NCBI GenBank assembly: GCA_037039925.1
Contig: JAXRKP010000670.1
Span: 27,501-91,500 of the forward strand
Direction: 5' to 3'
DNA length: 64,000 bases
Source: Doris montereyensis
Lineage: Eukaryota > Mollusca > Gastropoda > Nudibranchia > Dorididae
The translations under genes and the position numbers were made by a program. This document shows positions 43,501 to 55,214 of the stretch, piece after piece. Positions within the stretch are counted from its first letter, which is position 1; each line of letters opens with the position of its first letter. Under the pieces are notes generated by a model. That model was not told where the DNA came from. It saw only the letters and a list, made by a program, of their open reading frames with translations, and made no database searches.

Positions 43501-45693
43501 TGAGGAAATCGATGGCTTGGAAATTTTTTGAGGAGAAATATGATAGGAAAGAAGTTGTGTGCCTTTTATGTGGTCAATGCCTCAAGTATCATAGTAACAC
43601 AACAAATATGAATAATCATATCAAATCAAAACATCCAGAGAAAACGGAATCAACGTACCAAGCACCTGACATTGTTTCCATAACGAACATGGCACAGCGC
43701 CCAGCAACTCTAAAAAAGGAAAACTGTAGAAACCAAGCCGTACCTTGAGAAAGAGAAATTGCTGAGCCAGTTAAAGGCATTCGTTACAGTTAAAGAGGAT
43801 TTAGAATCAGAACCTGCCTCATCTGCCCAAAGTTCTAATTCGAATCTTGTAAAAAAATCGCATTTTATTAAGATTAACAGGAAGGCTTCGGTTTGGAAAT
43901 ATTTTGAAATTAAAGCTTGCAATAGTAATGAGGCTAAATGTATTCTATGTCAGGAGAGTGTGATGCACATAAGCAATACTCAGTTTGCTTCAAATGTGAA
44001 GAGGCACCTCCTTGAGAAACATCCGTCAGTTGCAATCACTATTGATAGATATGACGATACTGATCCACCTAGTACTTCTACTTGTACTGCCAACAAGCTT
44101 TCATCAGTGTTCAGTTCTTTTTTACGCAGAGGACAAACAGCGTAACGAATACTATTGTTGGTATAGAAAAGAAAAGGCTCCTAGACAAGAAGGTGATTAC
44201 ATTGATTGCCAAGGATCTTCTTCCTATTTCTATGGTTGAAAGCGATGCTTTTGTGGACCTTTTGCACACATGCAATTCTCAGTATACTCCCCCTAAAACA
44301 GAACATGTGAAAGCGGAATTGTTGCCAAATCTGTATAAAGAGACGGTTAATTTGGTTCAAAAGAAACTTGAAGGAATCAAGCATATTGCACTTGCCACTG
44401 AATTGTGGTCACCAATTCAAGACAACAACCTGAGTGTCACCGCTCATTTTGTCTCTCCCGACGACTGGACATTTCAATCTGTTTTGTTATCAACAACGGT
44501 ATTTTATGGGAATCCTACTGGGACAGAAATTTCAAATGAACTTCAACAAGTTATAGCTGATTGGAATATAACTGACTGTATTACTGTCATGGTTACTGAC
44601 ACCAAGACCAACGCACTTCTCGCAAACGAGCAACTTCCTTGGGCCTACGTACCATGCATAGGTGACCTGATCCATCTGGTTGTCACCGATGCAATCTCTG
44701 CCGATGTAGAGGCAACGGCCCTCATTGACAAAGTCAACGATGTCGTCTGCTTTTTCGAACACAATATTGAGGCAGCTGAAAATCTGACAGTAACTCAAAG
44801 AGCGGTGGGTTTGGGATCAGATCTGCTAGACCAAAAACTTATTAAAAGTGTGCCTTCACGATGGAGTAGCATTTGTCACATGCTTGAAAGGATGCTCGAA
44901 CACATTGACACCGTTAATGCTGTGTTAGAACTCCATGGCATGGGAGCAAAATGCCTTTCTTCACATGATGGAGAGATCATGAAGCTCGTAGTCGTTTTCA
45001 CTGAAGCCATTTGAGGTCGCAACAACAGCCCTTTCCTCTAGTGACAGCAACAACATTGGTATGGCATTGCCTCTCGTTAAAGGGTTAGTGAAAATGTTGA
45101 ATTCTGTATCTGGAACTAAAGAACCTTTGACTGAAAAGCTGAAAAGTGGACTGATCGAGAGTTTTGGCAAAATTGAGGAAATTGAATGGATTGTTTCAGC
45201 AACTTTACTTGATCCACGATTCAAGAAATTCCCATTTATGGAGAAGGATAGTATGTTGAGGAGAGCCGAAGAGATCATCACCTGTGAAATGTCAAAAATG
45301 TCAGAACCAGACTTGAACGCTGCCACCGAGACCTCTCACTCTCAACATGGTGCATCAACTCCAACTCCAAAGGACGGGTATTTCTGGGAGTACTTGGATG
45401 CAATGACAAACGATGCACAAGAAGTCAAGAGAACATCAGCAACTAGTCGTGAGGTTCTGTGCTACTTACAAACGCCTCCTATTCCGAGAAATGAAAGTCC
45501 ACTACTCTTCTGGAGACAGCATCAGGAGCTTCTTCCTGCTTATGTAAGTTGGCAATAAAATATCTGACTGTGCCGATCACGGCGGTACCCCCGAGGAGGC
45601 TTTTTACCAATGAAGACGATGAACTGGTAGAAAGAAGATCCAATTTGTCATCCGCCGATGTCAATGCTATTTTGTTTTTGAATAGGAACTTAT
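43501..45693 (+). pseudogene. hAT transposase (ZBED-like) with two BED zinc fingers
   Basis: BED finger 1 (43512-43635) shows CLLCGQC and HIKSKH. BED finger 2 (43884-44025) shows KCILCQES and HLLEKH. The hAT catalytic region follows (LATELWSPIQDNNLSVTAHF; WAYVPCIGDLIHLVVTDA; VPSRWSSICHMLERML), then LDPRFKKFPFM, and the C-terminal dimerisation region KYLTVPITAVPPRRLF plus SSADVNAILFLNRNL, ending at the TAG at 45691-45693. Four frameshifts (near 43715, 44130, 45005 and 45545) break the frame, one in a poly-A run, so this is a decayed transposon gene and not a domesticated ZBED gene as assembled. Terminal inverted repeats and the 8-bp target duplication were not found. Confidence 0.85.
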
Positions 45694-48077
45694 AGTGGGG
45701 AAAGAAACACCATTCGTTTTAAATTTCAATGATATGCTCGTTCTACAAGAGAAATTAAAAATATCTATTTATTACTACTAGTTAGTAACTACTATTAAAT
45801 TTTAAATAATAGGAAAAAATTATAGATTTAACGTAAGAAACTAAAGAAAGTTGCCTTTTAACTGAATTCAGGCTCATAGTCAGATAGTCAGAGCTCGTAT
45901 CTTAACTTGAAATTTGAAATTCTAATCACTTAATTAATGGTGGTTTGTGTCTAGATTTGCATGCTGGGTAGGCCTATGTGTACCGTACAATGTTTAGTTT
46001 TTTTAATTACTCGTAATCAACATTTCATCCATTCTCATGTAGCTCCTGAGATGTGGTACAAGGCTGATTTAAATTTGCTTGGATGTTTCTTTTTAAATTA
46101 AAACTAATGCTTAATATTAAATTTAGCAAAGCTTGCTTGGTATTAAAATAAGGGTGCTTGATGAAGCAATTCTTGTATAAAATGTACATACAAATGTTAA
46201 TAACATTTTGAAGCAATTGTTTCCTACCGGCCAATGTTATTAAGTTCTGTTCTTTTCTATGTAAGACTCTCTTTGCTACACACACATTCACACACCAACA
46301 CGCACAATACATCTACTGGTAATATTTATATTGCATTGCAGTTACATTGTATTAGGTCATGTTAGAAATAATACTAATTTACATCATGTATGTATGTAAT
46401 TGTAATATATACGGTACTATGTGTGTGTGTGTATATATAATATATATATATATAATATACATTTTTAAAATAATACTACATGTATGTAGTTACATACTCA
46501 ACCTGTGCCTCTTTCTTTCTGAGATGAAAAAATACATGATATAGAAAGGAAATATTATTTAATATTATTGAATTTAAATGAAAATGATAGTATGCTTATT
46601 AAATGTATCTGTGACTTGTGTAACACTTTATGTAATACATTATCTAGGACCATGTACTACATGCATTAATATTAGTATGGTGTACATGTACTATATTAGT
46701 AATTATTATTACCATATATATGTACTAGTACTACCCGTAGTGTTACTGATGCATGGCGACATACTTTTATTATCTCCTTTTACACTTACTCTTGCAAAGT
46801 AAAAAAAACAAACAACTTTTTCTTTACACAGATGACCATGGCACAAGAAAATGTTTAATTTTAATACTATGTTTCACTCACAGTCACACCCCCCGAAAAA
46901 ATTCCCAGACACAAAACAAAACAAAAGTAGACAACAAAACACAACAAGTTGAGTTGAGTTAGCCTACTTAAAAAAACAAAACAACTTAAACTAAAACAAC
47001 CAGCAAATTATTGATTTTTGATGCTGTGTCTGTAACTGTAAGTATTAATGTTACTTCCATCCAGCAGAAGATATATAGAGAATCTCGGTGTAGGACCAAC
47101 CGACATAAAGCTACATTTGTCCCCTACAGCATAAAATTTATCAATACTGTAATGTCGAAACAAGCAAATGAAGTAAAATTATAAGTCAAAATATTTCCTA
47201 TTGATCTAACACATAGACTAGTAAATCTGATAAAAGACAATGCACATCTATTGTTGTTATTAAGTTGTCTCTCTGCAGAACATTGACAATATTATAATAT
47301 CATTATCATGGTTGTTTTGGTTGATGATGGAATGCTGGTTGAGAGAGAGAGAAGGAGAGGAAATGGAAATCCTCAAATTGTGTAATTATTTTCTGTATCT
47401 ACTTTTACTTATATTATTATTTATGATATTTTTGCCTGTTCATTTCGCCATCTATTATAATGTTGGCAACTACTAGAAATATTACGAATGCTAGTACTAC
47501 TTCTGTGACTACTATGTTCACCACTATTATTATGATTAACTTTTGTTGTTGTCACTGCTATCTTTGTTGTTTTTTTGTTTTTGTTTTATTTTCACCATCG
47601 TCATTATTATCACCCTTAGTTCGCTTTGTTATGTGGATTGTGAAGTGTAAAAGGATTTATGTGAACCTAACATGAATTGCCTGAAAAGGACAATAAAGAT
47701 TTATTATTATTATTAATGTTTCATTCTCATTTCATACTCATAATGTCTTCTCTTTGTTTTAGTTTTACCATACACATGCCTGTTTTGTTTTCGATGTGCG
47801 CCATATAAATTATGTTTGTAGACAGTGACTATAGGCTCTCATGGAGTCCACCGCATATCTCTCACTCTCACCATCCACCCGCCTACCCCAGTCTCACTCC
47901 CCATGGGCTCTATATTATAACATGGAGCATTTTGGACGCTCAATAAATAAATTATGTTTTTCTTTCTGTAAATTTTGTCGAAATCGACCATTTGCGTTGC
48001 TACCCTCGATATTATTATTAAAATCATGAAGCTTTATTTCAGTTTTAGGAAGCTAAAGTTTTCGTTGTGCGTCATAT

Positions 48078-48133
<56 letters not shown>

Positions 48134-48344
48134 GAGTCCAGGGAGCCCATCGAGTATAATACTAGTTACTAGTACTGTATACTATATAGATCTAGAACTA
48201 GAAGAATGCAGTGAATAGTAATAGATATATGTTATTTACCGGTACCTACATCAATAATCTGAATCTGTGAGTTGATCTATCCGTGTGTGTGGCTCAGAGA
48301 GAGAGAGACGGACAAGAGTCATTTCGCTATTCTCACATTCACAT
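45694..48344. other. AT-rich intergenic stretch with simple repeats
   Basis: No recognisable gene. Contains (TG)n(TA)n at 46421-46459, a symmetric (GT)n(AT)n(GT)n at 48078-48133, GAGA near 47341-47360 and ATT repeats near 47700. Confidence 0.6.
48078..48133. repeat. (GT)n(AT)n(GT)n composite microsatellite
   Basis: About 8 GT, 12 AT and 9 GT dinucleotides. The AT core can extrude as a hairpin and the flanks are Z-DNA prone. Confidence 0.9.
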
Positions 48345-48506
48345 GGAGTCAATAGATTCATTTCCTTACTAATAAAGTACTTCTAATAGAAGTTCTATCA
48401 CTATCACTCACATGGAGTCAAAAGTCATTTCCCTGTATCATCCACACTCACATGGAGTCAAAAGTCATTTCCCTGTATCATCCACACTCACACATGGAGT
48501 TTTTCT
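48345..48506 (+). repeat. Satellite array, left part
   Basis: Units of about 46 bp containing 'cacatggagtcaaaagtcat' and 'ttccctgtatcatccacact'. Same family as 49667-53355, separated from it by a LINE insertion. Confidence 0.85.
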
Positions 48507-49666
48507 TTCTTTTTCAGTTCTCATTCTACCTTCCGATGTACGGGTTTGAATGCTCAAAATGATATTTCTTCAGGCTGCCCTGTCCTGACATTTTCTGTTT
48601 TCTTCCGTAAAAAATAAATTTCTTTGCGTTAATGCCTCTTTTATATCTTCTTCCCACTTTCTCCGAGGTCTGTCTTTGGGTCTTTTACCTCGATTTTTAG
48701 CACTGTATATACTGATTTAGCTATTCTATTGTAATTCATTCTGTTAGCATGCCCAAACCATCTCAGTTTATTCATTTCTATTTTAGTTTTTATGCTATCT
48801 GCTTTGGTTTGATCTCTTATTGTTGTGTTTCTGATTTTGTCTCTTTTAGTTTTTGCCTACTTCTCTTCTTAGATATTTCATTTCGGCTGCCTGTGATCTA
48901 CTGTATTCTCTACTGTCTAAGGTCCAGGTTTCACTGCCATAGAGGAGAGTAGGACAATAAACTGTGTTGTATACTGCCATTTTGGTTTTTGTTGACAATT
49001 CCTGTTTACCTACAAATACTTTTCCTTGATGGTTATATATTGCACTGGCCTTTTGAATTCTCTGGCTGGTTTCTTCTCTTAGTTTTACCTCTGAGTTAAT
49101 CATTAATCCTAAGTAATTGTAGCTTTGAACTTGTTCTAAATTCTCCCTGCCCAATTTAAGACTTTGTTTTAGCTTCCCTAGTTACTAGCATTGTTTTGGT
49201 TTTCTTTGCATTTACTCTAATTCCTCTTTTATTTAATTCTTTACTCATCATGTTGATATTCGACTGGAGGTCCCTTTCTGATTTTCCAAACAGAACTAAA
49301 TCGCCACAAATGAATGAAAACATCGATATATTTACTGGTTTGAACTTCCACATACCTACATTCATTTTCTTCATTTTTGAGGATGCCTTTGCGACTGAAT
49401 CTATAAATGTGATAAACAAAAGGGGACTTAGGATACAACCCTGTCTTACTCCTATATCTACATCAAATTCTGCAGATATGTTTCCAGCTACTCTCACTGC
49501 ACATGTTGATTTATTGTAATAACTTTTAATGGCTTCTATTAAATTTTGCTCTACATTGTGGTTTTTTAAGGAATGCCATGGTTTGTCCCTCCTCACAGTG
49601 TCAAATGCCTTTTCTAAGTCAATAAAACACAAGTGCAAGTCAATGTTTCTCTCAAGGAATGTGTAT
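48507..49666 (-). mobile_element. RTE-like LINE, 5'-truncated copy inserted in the satellite
   Basis: Its 3' end GAGAACTGAAAAAGAAAG is at the left border and its 5' break is within the RT domain at the right. It shows LCFIDLEKAFDTVRRD, RQGCILSPLLF, a damaged FADD box (FICGDLVLFG, as in the 17905-19336 copy), then GLMINSEVKLREE. The C-terminal part is frame-shifted. The satellite continues on both sides, so it inserted into a pre-existing array. Target duplication unclear (possible GGAGT). Confidence 0.88.
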
Positions 49667-50760
49667 CTTATTTGGGAGTCAATAGAGTCATTTCCCTACT
49701 ACTAGTACTAAGTACTACTATCACTCACATGGAGTCAATGGTCATTTCCCTGTATCCTCCACACTCACATGGAATCAATGGTCACTTTCCTGTATCCTAC
49801 ACACTCACAATAGTCACATGGAGTCATGTCCCTGTGTCACTCACACTCACATGAAGTTAATAGAGTCATTTCCCTACTTCTACCACTCACACTCACATGG
49901 AGTCAATAGAGTCATTTCCCTACTACTACCACTCACACTCATTGGAGTCAATAGAGTCATTTCCCTGTAGGAGTCAAAGTCACATGGATTCAATAGAGTC
50001 ATTTCCCTGTAGGAGTCAAAGTCACATGGAGTCATTTCTCTACTATCACTTGCATTGAATCAATTGAGTCATTTCCCTAATATCACTCACATTGAGTCAA
50101 TTTAATCCTTTCCCTACTCTCACACTTACATGAAGTCAACTGAACCATTTTCCTACTCCTACGATCACACTCCCATGGAGTAAATCGAGTCATTTTCCTA
50201 CTCTTACTACGTACATAACACTCACATGGAGTTATTTGAGTCATTTCCCTACTCTCACATTCACATAAAGTATATAAAGTCAATTGAGTTATCTCCCTAC
50301 TCTCACATTCACTTCGAATCAAGTGAGAAAGTCGCTTACTCTCACATGGAGTCAATTGAGGCATTTCCCTACTCACACATTCACAATCACACGGAGTCAC
50401 CACACTCACATAGAGTCAACTGAGTCATTTCCTTACTGTTACAGTCACATGGACTCATGGAGTCAATTGAGTCATTTCCCCACTGTCACGCTCACTTCAC
50501 GTCAATTGAGTCATTTCCCTACTAATACTACTATCACACTCACTTCAAGTCAATTGAGTCATTTCCCTACTGTCACAGTCACATAGAGTCAATTGAATCA
50601 TTTCCCCACTGTCACACTTACTTCAAGTCAATTGAGTCATTTCCCTACTGTCACAGTCACATGGAGTCAATTGAATCATTTCCCTACTGTTACATTCACT
50701 TCAAGTCAATTGAGTCATTTCCCTACTGTCACACTCACTTCAAGTCAATTGAGTCATTTC
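49667..50760 (+). repeat. Satellite array, heterogeneous 38-47 bp units
   Basis: Units share 'actcacatggagtcaat' and 'gagtcatttccctact' but vary in length and insert short sequences. They look older and less homogenised than the block to the right. Confidence 0.92.
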
Positions 50761-52125
50761 CCTACTGCCACACTCACATGGAGACATTTCCCTACTGTCA
50801 CACTCACATGGAGACATGTCCCTACTGTCACACTCACATGGAGACATTTCCCTACTGTCACACTCACATGGAGACATGTCCCTACTGTCACACTCACATG
50901 GAGACATGTCCCTACTGTCACACTCACATGGAGACATTTCCCTACTGTCACACTCACATGGAGTCATTTCCCTACTGTCACACTCACATGGAGTCATTTC
51001 CCTACTGTCACGCTCACATGGAGTCATTTCCCTACTGTCACACTCACATGGAGTCATTTCCCTACTGTCACACTCACATGGAGGCATTTCCCTACTGTCA
51101 CACTCACATGGAGACATTTCCCTACTGTCACACTCACATGGAGTCATTTCCCTACTGTCACACTCACATGGAGACATTTCCTAATGTCACACTCCACATG
51201 GAGACATTTCCCTACTGTCACACTCACATGGAGGCATTTCCTACTGTCACACTCACATGGAGACATTTCCCTACTATCACACTCACATGGAGGCATTTCC
51301 CTACTGTCACACTCACATGGAGTCATTTCCCTACTGTCACACTCACATGGAGTCATTTCCCTACTGCCACACTCACATGGAGGCATTTCCCTACTGTCAC
51401 ACTCACTTCAAGTCGTTTCCCTACTGTCACACTCACTTCAAGTCAATTGAGTCATTTCCCTACTATCACACTCACATGGAGACATTTCCCTACTGTCACA
51501 CTCACATGGAAACATTTCCCTACTGTCACACTCACATGGAGACATTTCCCTACTGTCACACTCACATGGAGACATTTCCCTACTATCACACTCACATGGA
51601 AACATTTCCCTACTGTCACACTCACATGGAGACATTTCCCTACTGTCACACTCACATGGAGTCATTTCCTACTGTCACACTCACATGGAGTCATTTCCCT
51701 ACTGTCACACTCACATGGAGACATTTCCCTACTATCACACTCACATGGAAACATTTCCCTACTGTCACACTCACATGGAAACATTTCCCTACTGTCACAC
51801 TCACATGGAAACATTTCCCTACTGTCACACTCACATGGAAACATTTCCCTACTGTCACACTCACATGGAGACATTTCCCAACTGTCACACTCACATGGAG
51901 ACATTTCCCTACTGTCACACTCACATGGAGTCATTTCCCAACTGTCACACTCACATGGAAACATTTCCCTACTGTCACACTCACATGGAGACATTTCCCT
52001 ACTGTCACACTCACATGGAGTCATTTCCCTACTGTCACACTCACATGGAGTCATTTCCCTACTGTCACACTCATGGAGACATTTCTCTACTATCACACTC
52101 ACATGGACGAGATGTTTCCCTACTA
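50761..52125 (+). repeat. Satellite array, homogenised 30-bp units (~43 copies)
   Basis: The unit cactcacatggagacatttc plus cctactgtca repeats with almost no length change. A single base toggles the subtype (gagaca, gagtca, gaggca, gaaaca). Because 30 is a multiple of 3, several frames stay open on both strands; that explains the long repetitive frames (for example 50661-52508, 615 codons), which I do not call as genes. Confidence 0.96.
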
Positions 52126-52760
52126 TCACACTCACTTCAAGTCAATTGAGTCATTTCCCTACTATCACACTCACTTCAAATCAATTGAGTCGTTTCCCTA
52201 CTATCACACTCACTTCAAGTCAATTGAGTCATTTCCCTACTATCACACTCACTTCAAATCAATTGAGTCATTTCCCTACTATCACACTCACTTCAAATCA
52301 ATTGAGTCATTTCCCTACTATCACACTCATTTCAAATCAATTGAGTCATTTCCCTACTATCACACTCACTTCAAGTCAATTGAGTCATTTCCCTACTATC
52401 ACACTCACTTCAAGTCAATTGAGTCATTTTCCTACTCTCACACTCACTTCAACTTCAAGTCAATTGAGTCATTTCCCTACTCTCACACTCACTTCACAAG
52501 TCAATTGAGTCATTTCCCTACTCTCACACTCACTTCAAGTCAATTGAGTCATTTCCCTACTCCACACTCACTTCACAAGTCAATTGAGTCATTTCCCTAC
52601 TCTCACACTCACTTCACAAGTCAATTGAGTCATTTCCCTACTCTCACCACACTCACTTCACAAGTCAATTGAGTCATTTCTCTACTCTCACACTCACTTC
52701 AAGTCAATTGGGTCATTTCTTTACTATCACACTCACTTCAAGTCAATTGAGTCATTTCCC
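52126..52760 (+). repeat. Satellite array, 39-bp units (~16 copies)
   Basis: The unit cactcacttcaagtcaattg plus agtcatttccctactatca equals the 30-bp unit plus a 9-bp segment that recreates 'gagtc' on both sides of 'aatt'. Each unit contains TGAGTCA, the AP-1/TRE consensus. Confidence 0.95.
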
Positions 52761-53354
52761 TACTCTCACACTCACAATACATGGACGAGACGTTTCCATA
52801 CTATCACACTCACATAGAGTCAATTGAGTCACTTCCCTACGCTCACACTCACTTCAAGTGAATTGAGTCATTTCCTAATGTCACACTCACTTCAAGTCAA
52901 GTAATTTTCCTACTCTCACGCTCACATGGAGTCATTTTCCTACTGTCACACTCACATTGAGTCATTGCCCTACTCTCACACTCACTTGGAGTCAATTGAG
53001 TCACTTCCTTACTCTCACTCTCACTAGTCTAACACTCACATGGAGTCGGTGGAGCCATTTGCCTACTGTCACACTCAGATGGAGTCAAAGCAGTCATTTC
53101 CCTACTCTCACACTCAGTCATATGGGGTCATTTCCGTACTGTCACACTCAGATGCAGTCAATTGAGTCACTTTCTTACTCTCACTCTCACTCTCACTCAC
53201 ATGGAGTCATTTCCCTACTGTCACACTCACATGGAGTCATTTCCCTACTGTCATACTCACATGGAGTCAATTGAATCACTTCCTTACTCTCACACTCACA
53301 TGCATGAAGTCAATTCCTTATTCTTACACTCACATTTCCTCACAGTCACATGGA

Positions 53355-53355
<1 letters not shown>
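52761..53355 (+). repeat. Satellite array, degenerate right edge
   Basis: Irregular units with 'tcacatggagtcatttccct' mixed with 'actctcactctcact' stretches, fading into the TA repeat. Confidence 0.88.
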
Positions 53356-53357
<2 letters not shown>

Positions 53358-53432
<75 letters not shown>

Positions 53433-53470
53433 GTGTGTGTGTGTGTGTGTTGTGTGTGTATGCTGTGTGT
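53358..53470. repeat. (TA)n(TG)n microsatellite
   Basis: About 72 bases of pure TA, then about 40 bases of mostly TG, closing the satellite block. Confidence 0.97.
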
Positions 53471-54936
53471 GAAGGACCATTTATTTTCTAAATAATATAA
53501 CTTTTATTTTCTTCGTACGTTATTTTATGACTGATATAAATAAGTTAATAATAATATAAAATGTACATGATAGGGTCATGTTCTTATGTCATGATCACGA
53601 TAGTTTGTTAGTGTTATGAATTATTTTATACATATTATGGATGTTATATTATTAAAGTTAAACATGTTCTCATGAATAAAAAAAAATGGAAAAAAACGAG
53701 ACTTACAGTTACACGTGTATTTTTCTTTTACTTTACTTTTTTTCTCCTTAAAAGACTCTTGTTGTCTTATTTATATTCTATTTTCTAGTGGTTAAATCTT
53801 GTGTTTGAGTTTGGCAAAGCAGCTAAATCTACCCTATTTTTTTTATTCAGCTATGAATGATATATATAGCTTCCACAGCATGTCACTAGAAAAATTCCAA
53901 CAAAGATGAAAGAAGCCATAGTGTTGGATTTTTTGATGAGTTGAAGGTTGAAGTTGAGAATAGTTTGTACTCAACTATTGATACATTGTACATACTCCAC
54001 CGTCCGATTAGCAAAGCGGCAATCATTTTTGTGGAGTAATAGTACGAGTACATACCTTGTTATCACTTTATCACATGGAACTGATTTTTTTTTTATAAGT
54101 TGTATAGGTTGGGTTTTCTTCAGTTTTATTTTATATGAAAGCAGTGCATCATACATAGAAAACATACATATTATATACATGTATACAATTACACATACAT
54201 ACATACAAGTACATACATGCATACATATATACAGTTATATATACAGTTATATATACATACATACACACATACATACATACATACATAATTATAATACATA
54301 CTGGTACATAATTATTATACATACATACATACTATACAGACATACATGCATCCATATAAATATCTATACACACAACATACCTTATAAATCAAAAGACATT
54401 TTAAATTTTAAGTTTAAGTAGAGATGATGATACTTTGATACATCTTGTTCAATGAGTTTATGTGTCTCAGTCTCCATGTTTTTCTCTGGGCGTATGGGTG
54501 GGTCTCTCTCTCTCAAACACGATGGTTTAAAAAATTCAACTTCATTTTTTATTATTTTTCACAGGCAGTATGCATTATATTTGTTTGATAAACTGCTATA
54601 AAAATAATAATTCATTATATTATAATAATATCATATTATTATATTTATCATTTCATTTTTGAAAGATACCTTGGTGTTGGTATAGTACAGGCATCTCAAC
54701 TTCAAAAGCAACAGAGAAAAATCTTTCAGTAATAATAAGGTATTCCCACTACTTCTTTGTTTGTCTCCGTCTCCCTATTTCACACTCTTCTTCTGCTCTC
54801 TTTATTTATGCAAAGTATTTATAAATTAATCTTCAGTCATAGTCATAGTTACAAGAAGAGAATATATCACCTCAAAATACATCTTATTTAATAAATAAGT
54901 AATGGCAGTATTGGGAGGTAAGGTATAATTACTAGT
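53471..54936. other. AT-rich spacer with (ACAT)n repeats
   Basis: A run of acatacatacat/atatacagttat repeats at about 54160-54350. No recognisable gene; the open frame at 53948-54421 ends in this repeat and is not protein-like. Confidence 0.6.
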
Positions 54937-55115
54937 ACAGTGGTATCCGCCTAACATCCCACAGTGTAACATCCCAATCCGTCTACTAAACTAGTACTAG
55001 TAGTACTATCCGGCTTTTTTTTCAGGATACCAAATTTTTTGTGTATAAATTCAACCCCTAACTTCCCACTCCAGTCTGGCTAACATCCCACTTTTGGGGT
55101 AGAGTCAAGGCATAC
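54937..55115. mobile_element. Possible DNA-transposon end (GGTATCCGCCTAACATCCCA type)
   Basis: Begins tacagtggtatccgcctaac with 'aacatcccac' repeated four times within 150 bp, a style seen at ends of Tigger/pogo-like elements. No matching inverted end was found, so this is a solitary fragment and the call is weak. Confidence 0.35.
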
Positions 55116-55214
55116 CGTACTTGATTAATCATTGAAGCGTTGTCACTCAATCTTTAAAAAAAAAAAGCGATGAAAATTATTTCATTTATTGAAAGCGTAG
55201 GAAGATAATTAAAT

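Noticed and set aside
50740..52149. Cys-rich repeat protein on the minus strand (CECDSREMSP repeats)
   Set aside because: Antisense reading of the 30-bp satellite; frames are open on both strands because of unit length.
49667..53355. CRISPR-like array
   Set aside because: Units are directly adjacent without unique spacers, in a eukaryotic context; this is a tandem satellite.
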